Assembly (NCBI GenBank): GCA_019233165.1
Contig: JAFAMS010000204.1
Span: 1-6,806 of the forward strand
Direction: 5' to 3'
From: Vulcanimicrobiota bacterium
GTDB taxonomy: Bacteria; Vulcanimicrobiota; Vulcanimicrobiia; Vulcanimicrobiales; Vulcanimicrobiaceae
Length of the DNA stretch: 6,806 bases
The translations under genes were made by a program, and so were the position numbers. Under the pieces are notes generated by a model. That model was not told where the DNA came from and ran no database searches. It saw only the letters and a program-made list of their open reading frames with translations. Below, piece after piece: positions 1-6,806 of this stretch (positions are counted from its first letter, which is position 1; every line of letters begins with the position of its first letter).

Positions 1-1050
1 GCCGACGGCGATCCCAAGCTCGTGCTCTTCGGCGAGCAGGTCACCCCGAACTTGCACGCGATCGCGCGCCGCTTCGGTGTCTTCGACCGGACGTTCACGA
101 GCGCGAAGGTCAGCGCCGACGGCCACAACTGGTCGACGGCGGCGATCGCTAACGACTACGTCGAAAAGATGTGGCCGGCGAACTACTCCGGCCGGCGGGC
201 AGTCTACGACTTCGAAGATCCGTCCGGCGCATCGCGGCCGCATGCGGGATACATCTGGGACGACGCGGTGAACGCGCACGTTTCGTTTCGCAACTACGGC
301 GAATATTTCTACATCAGTAACCCGCAGGGCGGATTCGTCTCCGAACCCGGACCGGTGCTGCTCGATCGAACCGACAAGCGGTTCACCGGTTACGACACGC
401 AGATCAGCGACCTCACCCGCGAGGCCGAGTGGGAGCGCGAGTTCCGAGAGTTCGAGAAGAACGGCGACCTGCCGGCGCTCGAGATCGTCCGCTTTCCGAA
501 CGACCACACGTCGGGAACGCGGCCCGGCGCGCTCACGCCGCAAGCGTTCGTCGCGCAGAACGACGCGGCGCTCGGGAAGCTCCTCGACGCGGTCTCGCAT
601 TCGAGGTACTGGAAGAGCACGGCCGTCTTCTCGATCGAAGACGACTCTCAGAACGGCCCGGATCACGTCGACGCGCAGCGGACCGAATTCGTTCTGGCAT
701 CGCCGTACGCGCGCGGCGGCGTCCGGCACGCGACGTACACCACGGCATCGGTCTTGCGAACGATCGAGATCCTGCTTGGGCTCCCGCCGATGACGACCTA
801 CGACGCGCGCGCGCTTCCGTTATACGACGCGTTCGCCGCCAAGGCGGATCTGCGGCCGTACGACGCGGTCGCCCCACGGATCGACATCGAGCAACGCAAC
901 GCGCGCAGCGCTTACCGGGCACGCGACTCGGGGCGTCTCGACTTCGCGCGCGCCGATGCGGTCCCCGACGCGACGCTGAACGACATCCTCTGGCATGCCG
1001 TGAAGGGCGTGCAAGCGACGCCGCCGCCGTACGGCTCGTTCGGACACTAA
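1..1050 (+). CDS. Phosphoesterase, alkaline-phosphatase superfamily (YncE-linked type), 5'-truncated
   Basis: The frame is open from base 1 and ends in TAA at 1048-1050, so these are the last 349 codons of a longer gene; the GTG at 22 is unlikely to be the true start. Numbering from base 1, the fragment shows a SADGHNW motif (residues 38-44) followed by STAAIANDYVEKMWP, a PNDHTSG motif (166-172), and an EDDSQNGPDHVDAQR motif (213-227). The last two are probably metal-ligand and active-site Asp/His segments (inference by family similarity). Near the C-terminus, LGLPPMTTYDA also resembles the phosphoesterase domain attached to YncE-like beta-propellers. Full-length relatives are usually secreted proteins of about 800-950 residues; the propeller and signal peptide would lie outside this window. 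The substrate cannot be told. It is 80 bases from the formate dehydrogenase operon on the same strand, with no obvious functional link. Confidence 0.85.
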   Translation, partial: ADGDPKLVLFGEQVTPNLHAIARRFGVFDRTFTSAKVSADGHNWSTAAIANDYVEKMWPANYSGRRAVYDFEDPSGASRPHAGYIWDDAVNAHVSFRNYGEYFYISNPQGGFVSEPGPVLLDRTDKRFTGYDTQISDLTREAEWEREFREFEKNGDLPALEIVRFPNDHTSGTRPGALTPQAFVAQNDAALGKLLDAVSHSRYWKSTAVFSIEDDSQNGPDHVDAQRTEFVLASPYARGGVRHATYTTASVLRTIEILLGLPPMTTYDARALPLYDAFAAKADLRPYDAVAPRIDIEQRNARSAYRARDSGRLDFARADAVPDATLNDILWHAVKGVQATPPPYGSFGH

Positions 1051-1086
1051 AGCCGGACAAGGGAGCCTCACACCCGTATCAGAAGC

Positions 1087-1123
1087 CCCTCCCACTTGCT
1101 TGCTCGGCTTCCCATGGGGAGGG
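1087..1123 (+). promoter_or_regulatory. Possible leader hairpin masking the fdnG ribosome binding site
   Basis: CCCTCCC at 1087-1093 is a perfect 7-base complement of GGGAGGG at 1117-1123, leaving a 23-base loop. The 3' arm is the Shine-Dalgarno sequence of the alpha-subunit gene, so this pairing would hide the ribosome binding site. Two other pairings compete for the 5' side: GAAGCC (1082-1087) with GGCTTC (1106-1111), and the weaker GGGAG (1061-1065) with CTCCC (1089-1093). No U-run follows the stem, so it does not look like an intrinsic terminator. The complementarity is seen directly; any regulatory role is inference, and an anti-SD match can arise by chance in GC-rich DNA. Confidence 0.35.
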
Positions 1124-1124
1124 A
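1116..1124 (+). promoter_or_regulatory. Shine-Dalgarno sequence of the formate dehydrogenase alpha gene
   Basis: GGGGAGGGA lies about 6-8 bases before GTG 1131. It decides the start: the open frame extends far upstream without a stop, overlapping the phosphoesterase gene, but only the GTG at 1131 has this strong site and gives a protein beginning with a Tat-like leader. Confidence 0.75.
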
Positions 1125-1130
1125 TCTGTA

Positions 1131-1232
1131 GTGGCAACCGTTAGCCGCGGCGATTTCTTTCGATTCGCCGGCCTCACTGCTGGCGCCGTCGTCGTTTCTG
1201 AGCTGGGATTCGACCTCGCGCAGGCAACCGCG
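1131..1232 (+). other. Tat-like signal peptide with a degenerate twin-arginine motif
   Basis: Codons 1-34 of the alpha subunit encode an n-region with SRGDFFRF, a moderately hydrophobic stretch (AGLTAGAVVVSELGF) and a final ATA that fits signal peptidase I. The layout matches the Tat leader of FdnG (SRRQFFK in E. coli), but the second Arg is Gly, encoded GGC at 1149-1151. One base change (G for C) from CGC would account for it. Whether it still directs Tat export is not known from sequence. Confidence 0.65.
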
Positions 1233-4202
1233 ATCAAACGCGACCTGCGGATCGCGGGCGCGACCGAGTCGCATTCGATCTGCCCGTATTGCGCCGTCGG
1301 CTGCTCGCTGATCGCGTATACGCGCAAAGATGCGAGCGGGAAGGCGCAGCTGCTACAGATCGAGGGCGATCCCGATAGCCCCGTCAACGAAGGCCGGCTT
1401 TGCCCGAAGGGCGCGACGACGATGCAGCTCGCGACCTCGGTGCGACGCGTCGAGTCGCCGATGTACCGGGCCCCCGGCGCAACCGAGTGGCAAAAAATGT
1501 CGTGGGACGACGTCCTGGACAAGCTCGCGCAGCGCATCAAGGACACGCGCGATCAAACGTTCGTCGCGACCGATGCGAAGGGCAACCTCGTCAATCGCAC
1601 CGAGGGGATGGCGTTTGCGGGCGGCGCGGCGTTTTCGAGCGAGGAGGGATACGTCGCCACCAAGGTGATGCGCGGCCTCGGCCTCATCTATCTGGAGCAG
1701 CAGGCCAGGGTTTGACACGGTCCGACGGTGGTCAGTTTGGCCGCCACATTCGGACGCGGAGCGATGACGAACCACTGGCGCGACATCAAGAACGCCGACG
1801 TCATCCTGATCAACGGCGCGAATCCGGCCGAGGCACACCCGGTCGGCTTCCAGTGGTTCATGCGGGCGAAGCTGGATCCGGCGCGCGGCCCCGGGAACGG
1901 CGGCGGTGCCAAGATCATCCATGCGGACCCACGCTTCTCCCGGACGTCGGCGGTCGCCGATCAATACGTTCGCATTCGAACCGGGACCGACGTCGCGTAC
2001 TTCGGCGGCCTGATCAACTACGTGCTGCAAAACAACAAGCAGCACGCCGACTACGTCGCGCATTACACGAACGCGTCGTTCATCGTGAAGGACGGCTACG
2101 CGTTCAAAGACGGTCTTTTCAACAGCTACGACCCCAAAGCGCGTAAATACGACCTAACCGCCTGGAATTACGAGACCGACGCCGACGGCTTCGCGCATCG
2201 GGACATGAGCCTCAAGCACCCGCGGTGCGTCTTCCAGCTGATGAAGGCGCACTACGCGCGGTACACGCCGGAGATGGTGCAGACGATCACGGGGATCCCG
2301 AAAGACGACTTCCTGAAGATCGCGCAGATCGTCGGCGAGATGGGCCGTCCCGACAAGGTGATGACGATCGTCTACGCGGTCGGGCTGACGCAGCACACGA
2401 CGGGCGGTCAGCTGATCCGCTCGGGTGCGATCCTGCAGCTGCTTTTGGGCAACATGGGCCGCCCCGGCGGCGGGTTGAACGCCGAGCGCGGTCACGCCAA
2501 CATCCAGGGCAACACCGATCACGCGATCTCGTGGGAGATCTTGCCCGGTTATCTCAAGATCCCGCAGCCGGGACAAACCGGGCTCGATGACTACGTCAAG
2601 AAGAGCGCGGCAAAGAAGCTCGATCCGAACTCCTGGAACTTCTTCGGGACGAACTACAAGAAGTTCATCGTGAGCCTGCTCAAGGCGTGGTACGGCGAGA
2701 CCGCGACCAAAGAGAACGACTTCGCGTTCGGCTACATTCCCAAGCCTGCCGGCAACTCGTCGTGGATGTCGATCTACGACCAGGCGCTGCAAGGAAAGAT
2801 GCAGGGCGTCATCCTTTCGGGGATGACCGCGACCAGCATCGGCCCTGACTCGAATCAAGTCTTGGCCGCGCTCTCCAAGTTGAAGTGGCTCGTTGTCATG
2901 GACGCGTTCCCGACGACGAGCTCCGAATTCTGGCGAGGGCCGGGGATGACGGCCTCCTCGGTTCAGACCGAAGTTTTCATGCTGCCGACGACCCACTGGA
3001 TCGAGAAGGAAGGCTCCTTCGTCAACAGCGGCCGCTGGATGCAGTGGAAGGATCAAGTCATCCCGCCCGAGGGTGACTCGCGGCACGATCACTGGATTCT
3101 GGCCGATCTTTTCGCGCGCGTGAAGGCCTTGTATCAGAAGAATCCGGGCAAATTCCCGGATCCCATCATGCACCTGAGGATGGATTACAAAGATCCGATC
3201 AAGCCGACGTTCGACGAGCTCGCGCGCGAGATCAACGGCAAGTACGTCGCGACCGGAAAGCAGGTCGCAACCTTCGCGAAGCTCGCCGACGACGGCTCGA
3301 CCACCGCCGGCGACTGGATCTACACCGGAAGCTACACGGACAAGGGCAACCTTTCGAAGCGTCGCAACGGCGTCCAAGATCCTGCGAAAAACGATCCGAC
3401 CGGGATGGGCTTCTACCCGAATTGGGCGTGGAGCTGGCCGCTGAACCGCCGCGTGCTGTACAATCGCGCATCGGCAGAGCTGGCCGGAAATCCCTGGGAT
3501 CCGAAGCGCCCCGGGATCAAATGGAACGGCTCGAAGTGGGTCGGCGACGTTCCGGATTATCCGCCGAAGATGAGCCCGGACGATCCCAAAGCCTGGCTAC
3601 CGTTCATCATGAACGGCGAAGGCACGGGTCGTCTGTTCTCCAACGGGATGGTCGACGGCCCGCTCCCCGAGCATTACGAGCCGATGGAATCGCCGGTGAC
3701 GAACGCGCTGCACGCGAGCACCTCGACTTCACCGGTCGCATTCCTCTACGACAAGGCCGCCGGCAGGGATAATCGTTTCGGAACCCCTTCCGATTTTCCG
3801 ATCATTGCGACGACGTACCGCCTAACCGAACACGAACACTACCTAACGCAACAAATCCCGCACCTCGTGCAGCTGCAGCCCGAGCCGTTCGTCGAGATGC
3901 CGCCAGGGCTCGCTCAAGAGAAAGGAATCAAGAACGGCGACATCGTCAACGTGCGCTCGAAGCGCGGATTGATGCAGATTCGCGCGCTCGTGACGAATCG
4001 CGTCGGGCAGCTCGATCTCGGCGGAACAAAGGTCTGGCAGGTCGGGATCCCGATCCACTTCGGGTTCGTCGGCGTCGCCGCCGACATGCACCCGGAACGT
4101 TCGATGAACTGGCTCGCGAACGCGTTGACCCCCTTCGTCGGCGACGCGAATTCGCGGACGCCCGAGTTCAAAGCGTTCCTGGTCAACATCGAGAAGGCGT
4201 GA
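1131..4202 (+). CDS. fdnG: Formate dehydrogenase major (alpha) subunit, selenocysteine-containing, FdnG/FdoG type
   Basis: Catalytic Mo/W-bis-MGD subunit oxidising formate to CO2, probably on the outer face of the membrane. Reading the in-frame TGA at 1713-1715 as Sec gives 1023 residues, close to the roughly 1015 of E. coli FdnG. A Tat-like leader (1-34) ends in an ATA cleavage motif, but its motif is SRGDFF, lacking the second Arg. One [4Fe-4S] cluster is bound by C51, C54, C58 and C91; K93 in CPKG is the conserved Lys between cluster and cofactor. QARV-U195-HGPTV matches the FdnG active site, with H196 next to Sec. R453 in ERGHANIQG corresponds to the conserved catalytic Arg. The C-terminal part (about 885-1020) is the molydopterin dinucleotide-binding domain and ends with the family signature FVGDANSRTPEFKAFLVNIE. 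GTG 1131 was chosen for its strong SD. The stop overlaps the fdhE start. The identity is secure; the choice between FdnG and FdoG as the closer paralogue is not. Confidence 0.96.
1713..1715 (+). other. UGA codon recoded as selenocysteine (U195 of the alpha subunit)
   Basis: The TGA sits between QQARV and HGPTV, exactly where the selenocysteine of FdnG-type enzymes lies (residue 196 in E. coli). The downstream reading continues in the same frame for 828 codons with unbroken similarity to the family, and a hairpin follows directly. Sec is the metal ligand of the active site. Confidence 0.95.
1713..1755 (+). promoter_or_regulatory. Bacterial SECIS element
   Basis: After the UGA, GTCCGA (1720-1725) pairs perfectly with TCGGAC (1750-1755). 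Above an asymmetric internal loop, GGTGGTC (1727-1733) pairs with GGCCGCC (1739-1745) through 7 pairs, two of them G-U, closing a 5-base AGUUU loop. The loop GU falls at bases 20-21 after the UGA, the same place as the SelB-contacting GU that I recall for E. coli fdhF. The bulged U of the E. coli element is not evident in this pairing. The element is entirely coding, specifying HGPTVVSLAATFGR. SelB carrying Sec-tRNA should bind here. Confidence 0.85.
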
Positions 4203-5080
4203 TGCAGCAGTCGCTCGAGAAGGACGTCACCGCGCGGTGGAGCGCTCGCCGCGGGCGCGCCGCCGAGCTCGCGGAGCGCTGGAGCTTCGCCGGCGAGGTG
4301 CTGACGTTTTACGGAAAGCTGCTCGCCGTGCAGGAGCGCGCGTTCGTCGCCGCCCTTGCCGACGCGCCCGATCCCGCCGGCGTAGCCGCCTACGCGGTTC
4401 GGGAAGTCCTTCCCGGCGTCGTCGAAGTCAGCGTCGCGGAAGGGCCCGCTTCGATGACCGCCGGCGTCTTGAGCGCCTTCGACCGCGTAGACGCGGCCGG
4501 GACGCTCGCCGCCTGGTTGCGCGGCGAGGAATTGGCGGCCTACGAGCGCTACCTCGCGCGCGCGGCCGCGACGCCGGTCCTCGAAGCGCTTGCCGCGGCG
4601 GGGAAGAGTCTGGAGCGCGCCGGTCCCGAGGACGACCGTCATTGCCCGGTTTGCGGAGGTCTGCCGCAAGTCGGTTATTTCGCTTCGTCTCCCGAAGATT
4701 TGGTCACCGCGCATCGCTATCTCGAGTGCGCGCGCTGCGCGACGGCGTGGGCGTTCTCTCGTATGACCTGCGCCGGCTGCGGGGAGCTCGAGACGGCGCG
4801 GCTCGACGTCTACGGCGAGGAAGGGACCTCGCAGGCCGAGCTCTCGGGCAAGCTGATCAAGAGCGATCCCGCGAACAAAGTCGTCGGGGTCCAAGCCGCC
4901 CGCTTTCCGCACGTGCGCGTCGACGGATGCCGCTCGTGCGCGCGCTATTCGATGACGATCGATTTGGTGCGCGACGCGCGGGCCGTCCCGGCCGTCGACG
5001 AGCTCGGCGCGCTTCCACTCGATCTCTACGCCAAGGAACGCGGCCTCACCAAGATCGTCCCGAACGTGATGGGGTTTTGA
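4202..5080 (+). CDS. fdhE: Formate dehydrogenase accessory protein FdhE
   Basis: Cytoplasmic maturation factor required for active respiratory formate dehydrogenases; it binds the catalytic subunit through a zinc-ribbon/rubredoxin-like C-terminal half. The product is 292 residues (E. coli about 309). An Ala/Arg-rich helical N-terminal domain (about 1-140) is followed by four CxxC pairs: C148/C151 (CPVCGGLP), C176/C179, C190/C193 and C243/C246, the same number and order as in E. coli FdhE. The spacing between pairs 3 and 4 is about 49 residues, longer than I recall for E. coli (about 22). The start is set at ATG 4202, which shares its A with the alpha-subunit TGA; GAGAAGG at 4191-4197 can serve as SD. 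A GTG at 4199 is possible but too close to that SD. The gene lies between alpha and beta, whereas E. coli fdhE follows the structural genes. No signal peptide or membrane segment is seen. Confidence 0.93.
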   Translation: MQQSLEKDVTARWSARRGRAAELAERWSFAGEVLTFYGKLLAVQERAFVAALADAPDPAGVAAYAVREVLPGVVEVSVAEGPASMTAGVLSAFDRVDAAGTLAAWLRGEELAAYERYLARAAATPVLEALAAAGKSLERAGPEDDRHCPVCGGLPQVGYFASSPEDLVTAHRYLECARCATAWAFSRMTCAGCGELETARLDVYGEEGTSQAELSGKLIKSDPANKVVGVQAARFPHVRVDGCRSCARYSMTIDLVRDARAVPAVDELGALPLDLYAKERGLTKIVPNVMGF

Positions 5081-5083
5081 GCA

Positions 5084-5890
5084 ATGGCTGAACCTGTAGG
5101 ATTCTTCACCGACACGAGCGTCTGCATCGGTTGCAAGGCGTGCGAAGTCGCCTGCAAGGAATGGAACCAGCTCCCCGGCGACGCGCCGCAATTTCGCGGC
5201 AGTTTCGACAACACCGGGAAGCTCGACGCGCAGAATTTCCGCCACGTCAAGTTCATCGACCTCGTCCCCGAGGCCTCGACCGTCTCGGGAAACGGCGCGG
5301 CTTGGCTGATGATGTCCGACATCTGCAAGCACTGCACGAACGCCAGCTGCATGGAAGTCTGCCCGACGAACGCGATCGTCAAGACGGAATACAACACCGT
5401 CTACATCCAGCCCGATGTCTGCAACGGCTGCCGGGATTGCATGTCGGCATGTCCGTACGGCGCGATCGGCTTCAACGAGCAGACCGGCGTGGTCGCGAAG
5501 TGCACGATGTGCTACGACCGCCTGCAGGCCAACATGACGCCGGCTTGCGCGAAGGCGTGCCCGACGCAGTCGATCCAGTTCGGAACGCTGAGCGACCTGC
5601 ACGCTAAGGCCGACGCGCGCCTCGCGACGCTCAAAGCGCAAGGATACGACAAGGCGAACCTCTACGGGCGGGACGATTCGGTCTACGGCGGCCTGGGAGC
5701 GTTCTTCTTGCTGATGGAGCGTCCGGAAGTCTACAGCTTGCCGAACGCGCGGAACGCGAAGCTGCCGAGCCGTAATAACTTCGGGGGTTATCTCAACGGC
5801 TTCGTGATCGCCGCGATCGGCGCGCTCGCGGCGGTCGTTTCCTTCCGCAAGCGCGGGATCGCCGAAAATGGCGAAGGGAGCGCACGCTGA
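5084..5890 (+). CDS. fdnH: Formate dehydrogenase iron-sulfur (beta) subunit, FdnH/FdoH type
   Basis: Electron-transfer subunit carrying four [4Fe-4S] clusters between the alpha subunit and the membrane partner; 268 residues (E. coli FdnH about 294). Sixteen cluster cysteines are visible in ferredoxin-like groups: C14-C17-C20-C24, C81-C84-C89-C93, C113-C116-C119-C123, and C140-C143 with C155-C159. SDICKHCTNASC and CPYGAI are typical of the family. One transmembrane helix lies near the C-terminus (about 236-254, LNGFVIAAIGALAAVVSF), followed by RKRG. By the positive-inside rule this would leave the tail in the cytoplasm and the cluster domain outside, although basic residues also precede the helix. 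There is no signal peptide, so in the E. coli model it is exported by riding with the alpha subunit. ATG 5084 starts 3 bases after the fdhE stop; the SD is weak (GGGG at 5071-5074), which suggests coupling to fdhE translation. Confidence 0.95.
   Translation: MAEPVGFFTDTSVCIGCKACEVACKEWNQLPGDAPQFRGSFDNTGKLDAQNFRHVKFIDLVPEASTVSGNGAAWLMMSDICKHCTNASCMEVCPTNAIVKTEYNTVYIQPDVCNGCRDCMSACPYGAIGFNEQTGVVAKCTMCYDRLQANMTPACAKACPTQSIQFGTLSDLHAKADARLATLKAQGYDKANLYGRDDSVYGGLGAFFLLMERPEVYSLPNARNAKLPSRNNFGGYLNGFVIAAIGALAAVVSFRKRGIAENGEGSAR
5873..5880 (+). promoter_or_regulatory. Shine-Dalgarno sequence of the NrfD-like gene
   Basis: GAAGGGAG lies inside the last codons of the beta-subunit gene, 9 bases before ATG 5890. 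It supports that start and a translationally coupled TGATG junction. Confidence 0.6.
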
Positions 5891-6806
5891 TGGCAGAGCA
5901 CTTCGTCCAACCGCCTGGGTGGGGCTGGTGGATCGCATTCTACTTCTTCTTCGCCGGGATCGCCGGCGCGTCGTACGCGCTGGCGACGATGCTGCGGATC
6001 TGGGGAGCGCCGCGCGACGAGGGAACCGCGCGGATCGCGTATCTGCTCGCCTTCCCGCTCGCCGTCGTCTGCGGAATCCTGCTGACGATCGACCTCGGCC
6101 AGCCGCTTCGCTTCTGGCACATGATGATCAACACGACGCCGGGGCAGTTCGGCGAGCTGAATTTCAAGCCGTGGTCGCCGATCTCGATGGGAACGTGGGC
6201 GCTGCTCGTCTTCAGCGCTTTTGCCTTCATCGCGTTCGTCGAGGTTTGGTTGAAACGAAACGAGGCGCCGCCGTACTCGCGGCCCAGCGCCGGTGCGATC
6301 GCCTTCAACGTCGTCGGCTCGATCTTCGCACTCTTCCTCGCGCTCTACACGGGCGTCGTCCTGAGCGTCTCGAACCAACCGGTTTGGAGCGACAGCTACT
6401 CGATCGGCGGACTCTTCTTGGCCTCTGCGCTCAGCGCATCCGCGGCGCTCTTAGCCTGGCTCTCGCGCTACCGCAGGGACGATTCCGCCGCCACGCAGGG
6501 ACGGCTGCTCGAAGCCGACTGGTACTTCGTCCTGCTGGAGCTGATCATGCTCGCCTCGTTCTTCATGACGCTCGCCGTCGCCGGGACGCTCGGGCACGAG
6601 CTCTCGATGCCGTGGATCTTGGGGTGGATCCTCGTCCTCGCCAGCTTCATCCCACCGTTCATGAACGTCCGCGGGCGCCGCGTGGCGCTCGCCGGCGGAG
6701 GGACCGTGACGACGGCGGTCGCCCATCGGGCGGACACCGTAAGCACGTGGATCGTCATCGTCGGCGTGCTGCTGATGCGGATCCTGGTCATCTTCAGCGC
6801 GCAATT
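5890..6806 (+). CDS. NrfD/PsrC-family membrane subunit, 3'-truncated by the window end
   Basis: The frame is open from ATG 5890 to the window end: 305 codons and no stop. About eight hydrophobic segments can be seen: roughly residues 12-35, 49-69, 100-121, 136-160, 172-191, 212-232, 241-257 and 284-303. Family-like motifs include the first helix (YFFFAGIAGASYA), DLGQPLRFWHM (68-78), SPISMGTW (96-103) and LYTGVVLS (152-159), as in NrfD/PsrC quinone-interacting subunits. It probably anchors the alpha-beta module and passes electrons to menaquinone or another quinone. FdnI of E. coli, a four-helix dihaem cytochrome b, occupies this place in FDH-N; this protein is different and NrfD proteins generally bind no haem. 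The start shares its A with the beta-subunit stop. Usual family length is about 300-420 residues, so most of the protein is present. Confidence 0.88.
   Translation, partial: MAEHFVQPPGWGWWIAFYFFFAGIAGASYALATMLRIWGAPRDEGTARIAYLLAFPLAVVCGILLTIDLGQPLRFWHMMINTTPGQFGELNFKPWSPISMGTWALLVFSAFAFIAFVEVWLKRNEAPPYSRPSAGAIAFNVVGSIFALFLALYTGVVLSVSNQPVWSDSYSIGGLFLASALSASAALLAWLSRYRRDDSAATQGRLLEADWYFVLLELIMLASFFMTLAVAGTLGHELSMPWILGWILVLASFIPPFMNVRGRRVALAGGGTVTTAVAHRADTVSTWIVIVGVLLMRILVIFSAQ

Noticed and set aside
429..1130. Upstream extension of the alpha-subunit frame into the phosphoesterase gene
   Set aside because: The frame is open but the translation is Arg-rich nonsense. The phosphoesterase reads this DNA in another frame with clear motifs, and GTG 1131 has a strong SD and begins a Tat-like leader.
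1087..1130. Intrinsic terminator after the phosphoesterase gene
   Set aside because: The GC-rich stem has a 23-base loop and is followed by ATCTGTA, not a U-run, and its 3' arm is the SD of the next gene.
1051..1130. Promoter or FNR/sigma-54 site in front of the alpha gene
   Set aside because: I found no convincing -35/-10 pair, no TTGAT-N4-ATCAA box and no -24/-12 GG/GC pair. The promoter could lie inside the phosphoesterase gene or use an unfamiliar consensus.
2154..3377. Minus-strand open frame of 407 codons inside the alpha-subunit gene
   Set aside because: A shadow of strong third-position GC bias on the coding strand; the product has no recognisable motif, and the + strand gene is certain.
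1728..4202. Separate molybdopterin oxidoreductase starting at GTG 1728
   Set aside because: It would lack the [4Fe-4S] motif, the Sec residue and any SD. It is the in-frame continuation of the gene beginning at 1131 through the Sec TGA.
3914..5938. Very long open frame (674 codons) on the minus strand
   Set aside because: It lies opposite the end of the alpha gene, fdhE and the beta gene, all of which have firm family matches. Its translation is Arg/Ala/Val/Asp-rich low-information sequence typical of the antisense of GC-rich coding DNA, with no recognisable domain.
5788..6804. Several minus-strand open frames opposite the NrfD-like gene
   Set aside because: Their products are Arg/Asp/Glu-rich with no domain. 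The + strand reading from ATG 5890 gives a multi-helix membrane protein with NrfD motifs and a good SD.

Overview
This is a GC-rich bacterial window with every gene on the + strand. It holds the 3' end of a phosphoesterase gene, followed by most of an operon for a membrane-bound, respiratory-type formate dehydrogenase. The only strong clues to the organism are the high GC content, the strong third-position G/C preference, and a UGA recoded as selenocysteine. That last point means the genome must carry selA/selB/selC/selD elsewhere. No phylum can be fixed from the sequence alone. The NrfD-type anchor and the gene order would fit GC-rich environmental lineages, but that is a guess.

Layout. Bases 1-1050 are the C-terminal 349 codons of an alkaline-phosphatase-superfamily phosphoesterase of the YncE-linked type, with the start outside the window. 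An 80-base gap follows (1051-1130) and contains a strong Shine-Dalgarno sequence that can pair perfectly with an upstream CCCTCCC. The catalytic alpha subunit (fdnG-like) spans 1131-4202 and is read through an in-frame TGA at 1713-1715. A bacterial SECIS-like hairpin lies directly downstream of that TGA. A conceptual translation that treats TGA as stop breaks this gene into two false ORFs. Next come fdhE (4202-5080), the four-cluster iron-sulfur beta subunit (5084-5890), and an NrfD/PsrC-family membrane subunit (5890 to the window end, incomplete).

How the genes work together. The alpha subunit should oxidise formate at a Mo/W-bis-MGD centre with a selenocysteine ligand. Electrons would pass through its own [4Fe-4S] cluster and the four clusters of the beta subunit to the membrane partner and the quinone pool. 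FdhE is the dedicated maturation factor. Its gene sits between those for alpha and beta, and the genes are joined by TGATG overlaps or a 3-base gap, so they are probably co-transcribed and translationally coupled.

Most notable points: the Sec/SECIS recoding; an NrfD-type anchor where E. coli FDH-N has the cytochrome b subunit FdnI; a Tat-like signal in which the second arginine is glycine (SRGDFF); and a possible RNA structure masking the alpha-subunit ribosome binding site. I found no CRISPR array, tRNA, rRNA, insertion sequence or clearly novel defence-type system.
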